From Alphaproteobacteria bacterium (lineage in GTDB: Bacteria; Pseudomonadota; Alphaproteobacteria; Rhodobacterales; Rhodobacteraceae), in assembly GCA_003694465.1 (NCBI GenBank), contig RFKM01000020.1, positions 1-17,678 on the forward strand: a DNA stretch of 17,678 nt, in the 5' to 3' direction. The stretch's first letter is position 1. Each line of letters starts with the position of its first letter. Below are positions 8,318-14,845 of this stretch, in pieces. Under the pieces are notes generated by a model. That model saw only the letters and a list, made by a program, of their open reading frames with translations, was not told the DNA's origin and did no database searches. The translations under genes were made by a program, and so were the position numbers.

Positions 8318-9100
8318 ATGCTCAGAAACACCATGGCCCGGCGCAAGCAAACCCCACCGCCCTCGCTCACCCTCGGCATCCTGCGGGGGCTGGGCCGGCT
8401 TTTCCTGCGCCACGCCGCCCGGGTGTGGGGCTGGATCTGGCATTGGGCCCGGCTCGTGCTTGCGGTGTTCTTTGCCGCCGTGGTGACGGCAACGCTGCTC
8501 TACATCCCGATCAACCCGCCGACGACCCTGTTGATCGCCGCCGAAAAGGCGCGCCTCGGGTCGGTCGAATGGCAATGGGTCGATCTCGAACAGATCGCGC
8601 CGGTCATGGCCAGGGCGGCTGTCGCGGCGGAAGACGCAAATTTCTGCAATCACTGGGGGTTCGACGTCAATGCGATCCGCCAGGTCATTGCGCGCGGCGA
8701 ATCGCGCGGGGCCTCGACGATCACCCAGCAGACGGTGAAGAACGTCTTTCTCTGGCCGGCGCGCAGCTGGCCGCGCAAGGCGCTCGAGGCGGTCATCACG
8801 CCGATCGTCGAGCTGTTCTGGACAAAGCGGCGGATCCTCGAAGTTTACCTGAACGTGGCCGAGTTCGATGCCGGAGTCTTTGGCGTCGAGGCGGCGGCGC
8901 GGCACTATTTCGGCGTTTCCGCCGCAGACCTGACGGCCGAGCAGGCGGCGCGTCTGGCGGCAGTCCTGCCCGATCCGCGGAAGCGCTCGGCTTCGCAGCC
9001 ATCGCAATTCGTCCTGCGTCGGGCGGAAGCGATCATGGACGGCGCCGAGACCATCCGGGCCGACGGGCGTGCCGCCTGTTTCCAGGATCAGAGGCGGTGA
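8318..9100 (+). CDS. mtgA: Monofunctional biosynthetic peptidoglycan glycosyltransferase
   Basis: This 260-residue protein polymerises lipid II into glycan strands at the periplasmic face of the inner membrane, without a transpeptidase domain. A basic N-terminus is followed by one membrane anchor (about residues 47-67, LVLAVFFAAVVTATLLYI) and a GT51 domain. The catalytic glutamate is E105 in AAEDANFCNHWGF, the first GT51 motif. GASTITQQTVKNVFLW (second motif), KRRILEVYLNVAEF (with its conserved E and N) and the GVEAAARHYFG segment follow in family order. The length fits MtgA (about 230-260) and excludes a bifunctional penicillin-binding protein. The start is uncertain: ATG 8318 and in-frame ATG 8333 both lack a clear Shine-Dalgarno site. 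It lies 49 bases after gltB, so read-through from the glt operon is possible. Confidence 0.93.
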   Translation: MLRNTMARRKQTPPPSLTLGILRGLGRLFLRHAARVWGWIWHWARLVLAVFFAAVVTATLLYIPINPPTTLLIAAEKARLGSVEWQWVDLEQIAPVMARAAVAAEDANFCNHWGFDVNAIRQVIARGESRGASTITQQTVKNVFLWPARSWPRKALEAVITPIVELFWTKRRILEVYLNVAEFDAGVFGVEAAARHYFGVSAADLTAEQAARLAAVLPDPRKRSASQPSQFVLRRAEAIMDGAETIRADGRAACFQDQRR

Positions 9101-9191
9101 ACTTGGGCCGGCCACTTCCCGCCACATTCCCGCAAAAGGCGAAACGGGATTGAAAGCGCGCGCGAGCCGGGCCAAAACCCCGGGAGTTTGC

Positions 9192-9196
9192 GAGGA
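9192..9196 (+). promoter_or_regulatory. Shine-Dalgarno site that fixes the GST start
   Basis: GAGGA lies 9 bases before the ATG at 9206. It favours that start over an in-frame TTG at 9188, which would add six residues that the family does not have. Confidence 0.65.
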
Positions 9197-9205
9197 CACC
9201 GAGAC

Positions 9206-9871
9206 ATGAACCGCCTGTTTCATTTTCCCTTGTCGCCATTTTCCCGAAAGGTGCGCCTTACCCTGGCCGAGAAGCGGTTGGAGGTGGAACTCGTCGAGGT
9301 GCGCTACTGGGAAAGGCCCGCGGAATTTCTGCGTCAGAACCCGGCGGGCAAGGTGCCGGTGTTGCGCTATGGCAATCGGGTGATGAGCGAGAGCACGGCG
9401 ATCTGCGAATACATCGAAGAGCGCCACCCGACCCCGGCTCTGATGCCCGCCACCCCTGAGGGGCGCTACGAGGTGCGCCGGCTCGTGGGCTGGTTCGACG
9501 ACAAGTTTCATGCCGAGGTCACGTCAAAACTGCTCTATGAGCGCGTTCACAAGAAGATCGCCGGCACCGGTTACCCCGACTCGGCAAATATCAAGGCCGG
9601 GGCGAAGGCGATCAAGTATCATCTCGACTACATGGGCTGGCTGCTCGACAAGCGCCGCTGGCTGGCCGGCGATACCATGACACTCGCCGATTTCGCCGCC
9701 GCGGCGCACCTTTCCTGCCTCGACTACATCTCCGACGTGGACTGGGACCGGAACGAAAACGTGCGCGAGTGGTATGCCAAGATCAAGTCGCGGCCGGCCT
9801 TCCGCTCGATCCTTGCCGACCATGTGCCGGGTTTCATCCCGGCGGCCCATTACGCGGATCTCGACTTTTGA
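9206..9871 (+). CDS. Glutathione S-transferase family protein
   Basis: This 221-residue protein has the two-domain GST layout. The N-terminal thioredoxin-like domain (about 1-80) opens with [18 protein letters not shown]10 or S13 is in the position of the catalytic Ser/Cys. It carries NPAGKVPVL, with the cis-proline that contacts glutathione, and [12 protein letters not shown], the E-S pair that binds the gamma-glutamyl group. The C-terminal helical domain includes [19 protein letters not shown], the N-capping/hydrophobic-staple motif. It is cytosolic. Substrate and class are not determined by sequence; detoxification, stress or a protein-partner role are all possible. Its TGA overlaps a possible TTG start of queG (9868-9870), so the two genes are close-coupled. 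From memory, this GST/queG neighbourhood recurs in alphaproteobacteria. Confidence 0.9.
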   Translation: MNRLFHFPLSPFSRKVRLTLAEKRLEVELVEVRYWERPAEFLRQNPAGKVPVLRYGNRVMSESTAICEYIEERHPTPALMPATPEGRYEVRRLVGWFDDKFHAEVTSKLLYERVHKKIAGTGYPDSANIKAGAKAIKYHLDYMGWLLDKRRWLAGDTMTLADFAAAAHLSCLDYISDVDWDRNENVREWYAKIKSRPAFRSILADHVPGFIPAAHYADLDF

Positions 9872-9891
9872 GCGCCTCGCGCGCCCCGGAC

Positions 9892-10938
9892 ATGAAAGAC
9901 CCGGCGCGCCTTGCCGCGCGCCTCAAGGCCCGGGCGCGCGAAGAGGGGTTTGCCGCGGTCGGGATCACCCGTCCGGACGCGCGCCCCGACATTGCCGGCC
10001 GGCTCGAGGCCTTCGTGGCCCGGGGGTGGCAGGGCGACATGGCCTGGATGGCCGAACGCATGGCCTGGCGCGGCAATCCCGCGGCGCTCTGGCCCGAGGC
10101 AAGGTCGATCGTGATGCTGGCCGAGCCCTACACGCCGGAATGTGATCCGACCGAGGTTCTCGGGCAGCCGGAAAAGGGGGCGATAAGCGTTTATGCCCGC
10201 AATCGCGACTATCACGACATCGTCAAGAAGCGCCTGAAACGTCTTGGGCGCTGGCTGATCGAAACGGCCGGCCCCGAGACCGAGATCAAGGTGTTCGTCG
10301 ACACGGCGCCGGTCATGGAAAAGCCTCTGGCCGAGGCGGCGGGGCTGGGCTGGCAGGGCAAGCACACCAACCTGGTTTCGCGAGAGCTGGGGAACTGGTT
10401 CTTTCTGGGCGCGATCTTCACGACGCTGGACCTGCCGGCCGACGCACCGGGCGCCGATCATTGCGGAAGCTGTTCGGCCTGCATCGCGGCCTGTCCGACC
10501 GAAGCGTTCCCCGCCCCCAGGCAACTGGATGCCCGCCGCTGCATCTCTTACCTCACGATCGAGCACAAGGGGCCGGTTCCCCTCGATCTGCGCGAGAAGC
10601 TCGGCAACCGGATCTATGGTTGCGATGATTGTCTCGCCGCCTGCCCCTGGAACAAGTTTGCCGTCACGGCCTCGGAAGCGCGCTACCACGCCCGCGAAGA
10701 CCTGAATGCGCCGGCCCTCGAAGAGCTTGCCGGGCTGGATGATGCCGCGTTCCGAAAGATGTTTTCAGGGTCCCCCATCAAGCGTCTCGGGCGCGCGCGC
10801 TTCCTGCGCAATGTCTGCTACGCGATGGGAAATTCCGGCGAGAGGCGATTTCTCGATGCGTTGCGGCCATTGACGGGCGAGGACGACCCCGTTCTTGCCG
10901 AGGCGGCACGCTGGGCCGTCGCGCGGCTTGGCGGCTGA
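9892..10938 (+). CDS. queG: Epoxyqueuosine reductase
   Basis: This protein, 348 residues from the ATG at 9892, is a cobalamin- and iron-sulfur-dependent enzyme reducing epoxyqueuosine to queuosine in the wobble position of tRNAs with a GUN anticodon; it is the last step of the pathway and acts in the cytosol. The N-terminal domain contains [21 protein letters not shown]137 corresponds to the family's proposed proton-donating Asp. The ferredoxin-like part has C191/C194/C197/C201 ([12 protein letters not shown]) and C244/C247/C251 ([10 protein letters not shown]) for two [4Fe-4S] clusters, with C218 or a nearby Cys in RRCISYL probably completing the second. The C-terminus has HEAT-like helices, as in QueG. 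A TTG at 9868 that overlaps the GST stop would add eight residues. Neither start has a strong Shine-Dalgarno site. The gene converges on the next one with 10 bases between stops. Confidence 0.95.
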   Translation: MKDPARLAARLKARAREEGFAAVGITRPDARPDIAGRLEAFVARGWQGDMAWMAERMAWRGNPAALWPEARSIVMLAEPYTPECDPTEVLGQPEKGAISVYARNRDYHDIVKKRLKRLGRWLIETAGPETEIKVFVDTAPVMEKPLAEAAGLGWQGKHTNLVSRELGNWFFLGAIFTTLDLPADAPGADHCGSCSACIAACPTEAFPAPRQLDARRCISYLTIEHKGPVPLDLREKLGNRIYGCDDCLAACPWNKFAVTASEARYHAREDLNAPALEELAGLDDAAFRKMFSGSPIKRLGRARFLRNVCYAMGNSGERRFLDALRPLTGEDDPVLAEAARWAVARLGG

Positions 10939-10948
10939 CGGACCCCGT

Positions 10949-11362
10949 TCAATGCATGCGAAGCGCCTGCGAGGCGGGCTCGACACCCGCCACGGCCCGG
11001 CTGACCGGAAAGGGCCCGAGTTCGGAACCGCCGATTCGATAGGTCACCTGCGACACTCCTTTGCCGGGGTGGAAGCGCACCCAGACGTCGGTGATACCCT
11101 TTGCCGCGAATGCCCTTGTGATCGAGTCGGCCAGCTTGAATTTCGTCAGGCCGCCGTTCTTTCCGTCGACCCAGGTGACATCGGCGATGATGACAAGCGA
11201 TTGATCGCCGATGCCAAACTCCTGAAGTGCCTGCTTGGTTATGGCGAGGGGCCGAAGCAACGGATTGTTCGTGAAGTGATACCCTGCGATCATCGCGACC
11301 GTCGGCGCGACGATGACGAAAATCAAGAGGAGCAGGTAACGGATCTTTTGGGAATAAGACAT
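10949..11362 (-). CDS. Small membrane-anchored protein of unknown function
   Basis: I do not recognise this 137-residue protein. Residues 8-27 (IRYLLLLIFVIVAPTVAMIA) form one strong hydrophobic segment after a short polar N-terminus with one basic patch, so it is an N-in membrane anchor or uncleaved signal. No lipobox is seen. The remaining 110 residues would be periplasmic and look like a small mixed alpha/beta domain: SLVIIADVTWVDG, a helix LADSITRAFAAKG, a strand TDVWVRFHPGKGVSQVTYRIGG, and a conserved-looking LGPFP near the end. It has no cysteines and no obvious catalytic motif. The start codon lies just downstream of ilvE (61 bases), and the 3' arm of a perfect hairpin covers the weak Shine-Dalgarno region. 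Coding is supported by the codon-position bias and domain-like protein; the function is unknown. Confidence 0.72.
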   Translation of the reverse strand: MSYSQKIRYLLLLIFVIVAPTVAMIAGYHFTNNPLLRPLAITKQALQEFGIGDQSLVIIADVTWVDGKNGGLTKFKLADSITRAFAAKGITDVWVRFHPGKGVSQVTYRIGGSELGPFPVSRAVAGVEPASQALRMH

Positions 11363-11366
11363 GGCG

Positions 11367-11397
11367 GCCCCAAGGTTTTACCAGTCAACCTTGGGGC
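11367..11397 (-). terminator. Perfect 11-bp hairpin between ilvE and the small membrane protein gene
   Basis: GCCCCAAGGTT (11367-11377) and AACCTTGGGGC (11387-11397) are exact reverse complements around a 9-base loop. On the minus strand the hairpin lies 27 bases after the ilvE stop and four bases before the next ATG. No U-run follows the stem on that strand (the next bases are CGCCATG), so it is not a canonical intrinsic terminator. It could be a partial terminator/attenuator or mRNA-end stabiliser after ilvE, or a structure that hides the ribosome site of the downstream gene. Confidence 0.5.
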
Positions 11398-11423
11398 AAA
11401 ACGATTTCGATTTGGTAAATCGC

Positions 11424-12290
11424 CTAGGAGCGCACCAGGGCTTCGTAGGCGTTTGAAATTTCGCGGGTGAGCTCACCAACCTCGAACGTATAGTCACCGA
11501 TCTGCCCGACGGGGGTGACCTCGGCCGCCGAACCCGTGAGCCAGCATTGCTGGAAGCCGGCCATCTCTTCGGGCATGATGTGGCGCTCGTGCACGGGGAT
11601 GCCCCTGTCCTTCAGAAGCCCGATCACGGTCTGGCGGGTGAGGCCGTTGAGAATCGCGTCGGGAAGCGGGGTGTGAACCTCGCCGTCCTTGACGAAGAAG
11701 ACGTTGGCGCCGGTCGCCTCGGCGACATATCCGCGGTAGTCGAGAAACAGGGCGTCGGAGCATCCCTTGGCCTCGGCAGCGTGTTTCGACATGGTGCAGA
11801 TCATGTAAAGACCCGCGGCCTTGGCGGCGGTGGGGATGGTTTCGGGGCTGGGGCGCTTCCATTTCGAGATGTCGAGCTTGGCCCCCTTGAACTTTGCGTC
11901 GCCGTAGTAACTTCCCCATTCCCAAGCGGCGATGAACAGCCGAATCGGGTTGCGCGACGAACTCACGCCCATGTCTTCGCCGGCGCCGCGAAAGGCGATG
12001 GCGCGCACATAGGCATCGGAAAGCCCGTTGGCCTCGAGCACGGCATATTTCGCCTCTTCGATCTGGTCGACCGTCCAGGGGATGTTCATGTCCATCATCT
12101 CGCCCGAGCGCCGCAGCCGCTCGCTGTGCTTGCGCGAGAGGAAGATCTTGCCGCCATAGGCGCGCTCACCCTCGAAAACCGAGGAGGCATAGTGCAGCGC
12201 ATGGGTCAGAACGTGCACCTTGGCATCGCGCCAATCGACGAGGTCGCCATCCACCCAGATCTTTCCGTCGCGATCGTCATATGCCGTCAT
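11424..12290 (-). CDS. ilvE: Branched-chain amino acid aminotransferase
   Basis: This 288-residue cytosolic PLP enzyme is of fold type IV and interconverts valine, leucine and isoleucine with their 2-oxo acids, using glutamate/2-oxoglutarate. The N-terminus, with KIWVDGDLVDWRDAKVHVL followed by HALHYASSVFEGERAY, closely follows E. coli IlvE. The Schiff-base lysine is K157 in IPTAAKAAGLY. The PLP-contacting glutamate lies in YVAEATGANVFFVKDGE, and the phosphate-binding LNGLTRQTVIGLL follows. This pattern separates it from D-amino acid aminotransferase and aminodeoxychorismate lyase, although substrate range cannot be proved. The start is fixed by AAGGAGG six bases upstream. A longer frame reaching 12416 would run over the promoter and operator region and adds non-family residues. 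It is divergent from the MarR-like gene, with which it shares 170 bases of control region. Confidence 0.95.
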   Translation of the reverse strand: MTAYDDRDGKIWVDGDLVDWRDAKVHVLTHALHYASSVFEGERAYGGKIFLSRKHSERLRRSGEMMDMNIPWTVDQIEEAKYAVLEANGLSDAYVRAIAFRGAGEDMGVSSSRNPIRLFIAAWEWGSYYGDAKFKGAKLDISKWKRPSPETIPTAAKAAGLYMICTMSKHAAEAKGCSDALFLDYRGYVAEATGANVFFVKDGEVHTPLPDAILNGLTRQTVIGLLKDRGIPVHERHIMPEEMAGFQQCWLTGSAAEVTPVGQIGDYTFEVGELTREISNAYEALVRS

Positions 12291-12296
12291 CTTGAG

Positions 12297-12303
12297 CCTC
12301 CTT
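12297..12303 (-). promoter_or_regulatory. Strong Shine-Dalgarno site of ilvE
   Basis: On the minus strand this reads AAGGAGG, six bases before the ATG at 12290. It decides against in-frame upstream starts at 12416 and between. Confidence 0.9.
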
Positions 12304-12333
12304 CGGCGGGCACGGTTGTCACAAATTGCGTCG

Positions 12334-12356
12334 TTTAGGTCCGTTGCGGACATAAA
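12334..12356. promoter_or_regulatory. Near-perfect 23-bp palindrome, candidate MarR-type operator
   Basis: TTTAGGTCCG (12334-12343) and CGGACATAAA (12347-12356) are inverted copies with one mismatch around a central TTG. The element is flanked on both sides by the direct repeat AAATTGCG (12323-12330 and 12355-12362). Size and symmetry fit a winged-helix MarR dimer site, and a MarR-family gene lies next to it, so autoregulation and ilvE control are a natural reading. It would sit within the ilvE leader if the candidate ilvE promoter is right. The half-site also occurs upstream of gltD. Confidence 0.55.
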
Positions 12357-12375
12357 ATTGCGCAAAACTCGAGAT

Positions 12376-12404
12376 TCGCTATCAGTTCGATCTTGGAATG
12401 TCAA
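12376..12404 (-). promoter_or_regulatory. Candidate ilvE promoter
   Basis: On the minus strand a perfect TTGACA (12404-12399) is followed after 17 bases by TAGCGA (12381-12376), a poor -10. Transcription would begin near 12369, giving a leader of about 79 bases that contains the palindrome. The -35 is convincing and the -10 is weak. Confidence 0.35.
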
Positions 12405-12421
12405 CAAGACTGACATAAACT
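12393..12421 (+). promoter_or_regulatory. Candidate promoter of the MarR/response-regulator pair
   Basis: TTGGAA (12393-12398) and TAAACT (12416-12421) are 17 bases apart, placing a start near 12428 and a leader of about 33 bases. The -35 directly abuts the candidate ilvE -35 on the other strand, and the -10 overlaps a further half-site, TGACATAAACTTGCC (12411-12425). Both hexamers match only four of six consensus bases. Confidence 0.3.
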
Positions 12422-12425
12422 TGCC
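12411..12425 (+). promoter_or_regulatory. Isolated half-site similar to the gltD and ilvE elements
   Basis: TGACATAAACTTGCC matches TGACCTAAAATTGCG (1326-1340) at 12 of 15 positions. It lies 36 bases before the MarR-like start codon and overlaps its candidate -10. Alone it would be weak evidence; it gains weight from the palindrome 55 bases upstream. Confidence 0.35.
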
Positions 12426-12460
12426 ATTGAAACCGCAGCTTTCAGCCGGAGACCCAGCGC

Positions 12461-12964
12461 ATGACCGAAAGATCGCCGTCCGGCAGCCCCTCGTTGCTGT
12501 TCCTGACCGATGAACAGCTGCGGCAGGGGATCGAGGCCATGTTCTTCGCCTATCGCGGCTTCACCGCCGACCCCGACCGGATTCTGGCCGAACACGGATA
12601 CGGGCGGGCCCATCACCGGGCGATCCATTTCATCCACCGCTCGCCCGGGACCACCGTGAACAACCTGCTGTCGATTCTCGGAGTGACGAAACAGTCGCTC
12701 AACCGGGTTCTGCGCTCGCTGATCGACGAGGGGCTTGTCGAGGTGCGGGTCGGCACCCGTGACCGGCGCGAACGCCACCTTTATCTGACCGAAAAGGGCG
12801 CGGCGCTCGAACGCGAACTTTCCGACGTTCAGCGCGAACGGATGCGGGCGGCCTACCGGCAGGCCGGGCCCGAGGCCGTGCAGGGGTTCCGGGCGGTTCT
12901 GGAAGCGATGATGGATCCGCAGATCCGGCGTCACTTCCGAGACCTGCAGGACAACGGGTCATGA
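12461..12964 (+). CDS. petP: MarR-family transcriptional regulator, PetP-like
   Basis: This 167-residue winged-helix protein has the MarR plan: an N-terminal dimerisation helix (about 15-40), then GYGRAHHRAIHFIHRSPGTTVNNLLSILGVTKQSLNRVLRSLIDEGL as the helix-turn-helix (about 47-95), a wing VRVGTRDRRERHLYLTEKG with the conserved D-x-R-x-R pattern, and C-terminal dimer helices. It acts as a DNA-binding dimer; a ligand is not evident. GGAGA precedes the ATG. Its stop overlaps the next start (ATGA at 12961-12964), so the regulator and response regulator are coupled. From memory, the petP-petR pair of Rhodobacter capsulatus, lying upstream of the cytochrome bc1 genes and needed for growth, has this composition. 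The name rests on that pairing and family resemblance. No bc1 genes are visible here. Confidence 0.75.
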   Translation: MTERSPSGSPSLLFLTDEQLRQGIEAMFFAYRGFTADPDRILAEHGYGRAHHRAIHFIHRSPGTTVNNLLSILGVTKQSLNRVLRSLIDEGLVEVRVGTRDRRERHLYLTEKGAALERELSDVQRERMRAAYRQAGPEAVQGFRAVLEAMMDPQIRRHFRDLQDNGS

Positions 12965-13617
12965 GCGGGCTGCCCGGGGCGCATCTTCTGGTGATCGGTG
13001 CCGACGCCCGGCTGCGCGACCCGCTTTGCGCGTTCCTGCGGGGGCGGGGGTTTCTGGTGAGCGCGGCGCGAGACGAGGCGCACGCCGGAAACCTGCTGCA
13101 GGGGCTCGAGTTCGATCTCATCCTGTGCGACGGCGATTCAGCCGATGCCAAGGCATGCCTGTCGAATATCGCCACGCCGGTGATCCATCTCGGGCACCGC
13201 GGCGCCAAGGTGCCGGACGGGGCAACATTCCTCGAAAAGCCCGCCTCTGCGCAACGCATCGCCGAGACCGTCGGCGCCCTGCTCGGCCTCGGGGCGGAAC
13301 GGCCTGCCCGCACTGGAACCATCGTTCTGGGGCGGATGCGGTTCGACCCGGAAAGCGGCGTTCTGCGCGATGGAAGCCGGCACATTCGCCTCACCGCCAC
13401 GGAAGCGGCACTTCTGAGAACCCTCGCCGCGCGGCCGGGGGAGCCGATGACGCGCGAGCAGCTCGTTGCCTGCCTTGGACGCGGCGCGACGGAGGTGAAG
13501 CCGCGGGCCATCGACGTGCAGATCACCCGCCTGCGCCGCAAGCTCGAAGACGACCCCAGAGCCCCCCGCGTTCTGCAGACCATCCGCCGTGCGGGGTATG
13601 CCCTGATCTGCGGTTGA
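12961..13617 (+). CDS. petR: OmpR-type response regulator with a degenerate receiver, PetR-like
   Basis: This 218-residue protein has a receiver-like domain (about 8-110) and a complete OmpR winged-helix domain (about 118-218). The latter contains IRLTATEAALLRTLAARPG, the recognition region AIDVQITRLRRKLEDDP and the wing LQTIRRAGYALI. In the receiver, D57 (FDLILCD) and K93 (FLEKP) are in place of the phosphoacceptor Asp and conserved Lys. The usual acidic pair after beta-1 is replaced (VIGADARLR instead of a V-D-D type motif; only D15 remains). The switch Thr/Ser after beta-4 is G78. The alpha3-beta4 part is about a dozen residues shorter than usual. Mg2+ binding and phosphorylation are therefore probably impaired. 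No histidine kinase gene is nearby. The symbol rests on pairing with the PetP-like gene; a divergent paralogue is possible. Confidence 0.75.
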   Translation: MSGLPGAHLLVIGADARLRDPLCAFLRGRGFLVSAARDEAHAGNLLQGLEFDLILCDGDSADAKACLSNIATPVIHLGHRGAKVPDGATFLEKPASAQRIAETVGALLGLGAERPARTGTIVLGRMRFDPESGVLRDGSRHIRLTATEAALLRTLAARPGEPMTREQLVACLGRGATEVKPRAIDVQITRLRRKLEDDPRAPRVLQTIRRAGYALICG

Positions 13618-13671
13618 GGCAGGCCCCGATGCCCCCTTGGCACGGCGGCCGGAAAGGCTCATGGTCGCGCC

Positions 13672-14622
13672 ATGACCACCGCGCTCTTTACCCATCCCGA
13701 CTGCCTGAAGCACGTCAACCCGCCCGGCCATCCCGAACAGGTTGCGCGCCTCGAAGCGATCAACGCCCGCCTCGCCGCGCCGGTCTTTGCGCCGCTCGAC
13801 CGGCGCGAGATGCCCCTCGGCGCCGAAAGCGACATTCGCCGCGCGCATCCGCGCGATTATCTCGAGCGCGTGCGGGGGCAGGTTCCCTCCGAAGGCACCG
13901 CCAAGCTCGACCCCGACACCTGGCTTTCGCCCGGCTCGTGGGAGGCGGCCCTGCGCGCCGTGGGCGGGGTGTGCGCGGCGGTTGACGCGGTTCTGGCCGG
14001 CGAGGCCGACAACGCCTTCGTGGCGGCCCGCCCCCCCGGGCACCATGCCGAACGGGCGCGGGCGATGGGGTTCTGCATCCTTTCCAACGTCGCCATCGCC
14101 GCGCTGCACGCGCTCGAAGTGCAGGGGCTGCGCCGCGTGGCGATTCTCGACTTCGACGTGCATCACGGCAACGGCACGCAAAACGTCCTGTGGAATGAAA
14201 GCCGCATCCGCTTTGCCTCGAGCCACCAGATGCCGCTCTATCCCGGCAGCGGCGGGCGGCACGAAAAGGGCGCCTATGGGCAGATACGAAACGTCCCCCT
14301 TCCAGAGGGCAGCGGCGACGAGGCGATGATGGAGGCCTGGCAAGACGAGATCCTGCCCTGGGTGGCAGAGTGGGAGCCGGAGCTGGTCCTGGTTTCGGCC
14401 GGGTTCGATGCCCACCGCGCCGACCCGCTCGCCGGGCTGCACTGGGAAACCGCCGATTTCGCCTGGCTGACGCACCGGATCTGCGACCTCGCCGATGCGT
14501 GCTGCTCCGGCCGGGTGGTCTCGACACTCGAGGGCGGATATGATCTTGAAGCGCTGGCCGAAAGCGTCGGCGAACATGTGAAGGTTCTGATGGAGCGGGG
14601 CGATGACGGACAAGCCGGTTAG
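13672..14622 (+). CDS. Class II histone-deacetylase-like zinc amidohydrolase
   Basis: This 316-residue protein belongs to the arginase/deacetylase superfamily, whose bacterial members (acetoin-utilisation-like proteins, acetylpolyamine amidohydrolases) remove acetyl groups from lysine or amines in the cytosol. The active-site sequence is complete: RPPGHHAE with H124/H125 (charge-relay histidines); DFDVHHGNGTQ with the zinc ligands D162 and H164; SAGFDAHRADPL with the third zinc ligand D246; and LEGGYDLEAL with Y290, the transition-state tyrosine. The length is typical (about 300-310). It starts 54 bases after the response regulator with only a weak upstream GGAAAGG, and overlaps xseB by 20 bases. 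The substrate is unknown: protein lysine, polyamine or other acetyl-amide. Confidence 0.92.
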   Translation: MTTALFTHPDCLKHVNPPGHPEQVARLEAINARLAAPVFAPLDRREMPLGAESDIRRAHPRDYLERVRGQVPSEGTAKLDPDTWLSPGSWEAALRAVGGVCAAVDAVLAGEADNAFVAARPPGHHAERARAMGFCILSNVAIAALHALEVQGLRRVAILDFDVHHGNGTQNVLWNESRIRFASSHQMPLYPGSGGRHEKGAYGQIRNVPLPEGSGDEAMMEAWQDEILPWVAEWEPELVLVSAGFDAHRADPLAGLHWETADFAWLTHRICDLADACCSGRVVSTLEGGYDLEALAESVGEHVKVLMERGDDGQAG

Positions 14623-14845
14623 CGAAATGAGCTTCGAAGAGGCCATGGCGGAACTCGAGGCCGTCGTGCGTCAGCTCGAGCAGGGCGACGTGCCGCTCGC
14701 CGATTCGATCGAGCTCTATTCGCGCGGCGCCGAACTCAAGGCCCATTGCGAGCAGAAGCTCAAGGAAGCCGAGGAAAAGGTCGCCCTCATCACCCTTGAC
14801 GGCAACGGCCAGCCGACGGGAACGAAACCGGCCGAAGGTCTGTGA
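14603..14845 (+). CDS. xseB: Exodeoxyribonuclease VII small subunit
   Basis: This 80-residue subunit binds the large nuclease subunit XseA (not in this window) to form exonuclease VII, which degrades single-stranded DNA into short oligonucleotides. The family pattern is clear: MSFEEAMAELEAVVRQLEQGDV, then PLADSIELYSRGAELKAHCEQKL, forming a two-helix coiled coil, and a polar tail. The ATG at 14603 has GGAG seven bases upstream (14592-14595), inside the end of the preceding gene; an internal ATG at 14627 is possible. The 20-base overlap upstream and the TGATG junction with ispA downstream show translational coupling. The xseB-ispA-dxs order is common among proteobacteria. Confidence 0.95.
   Translation: MTDKPVSEMSFEEAMAELEAVVRQLEQGDVPLADSIELYSRGAELKAHCEQKLKEAEEKVALITLDGNGQPTGTKPAEGL

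Noticed and set aside
3574..8379. A 1601-codon open frame on the minus strand, antisense to gltB
   Set aside because: It mirrors gltB almost exactly. Long antisense frames are expected opposite high-GC genes with strong third-position bias, and the translation (rich in H, R, D, G, A) has no recognisable domain.
9769..9867. N-terminal extension of queG reaching back into the GST gene
   Set aside because: The extra residues lie out of frame over conserved GST coding sequence and do not resemble QueG N-termini. The family-like sequence starts at about 9892.
12291..12416. 42-residue N-terminal extension of ilvE
   Set aside because: It would run through the -35 element and palindrome and adds residues absent from the family. 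AAGGAGG directly precedes the ATG at 12290.
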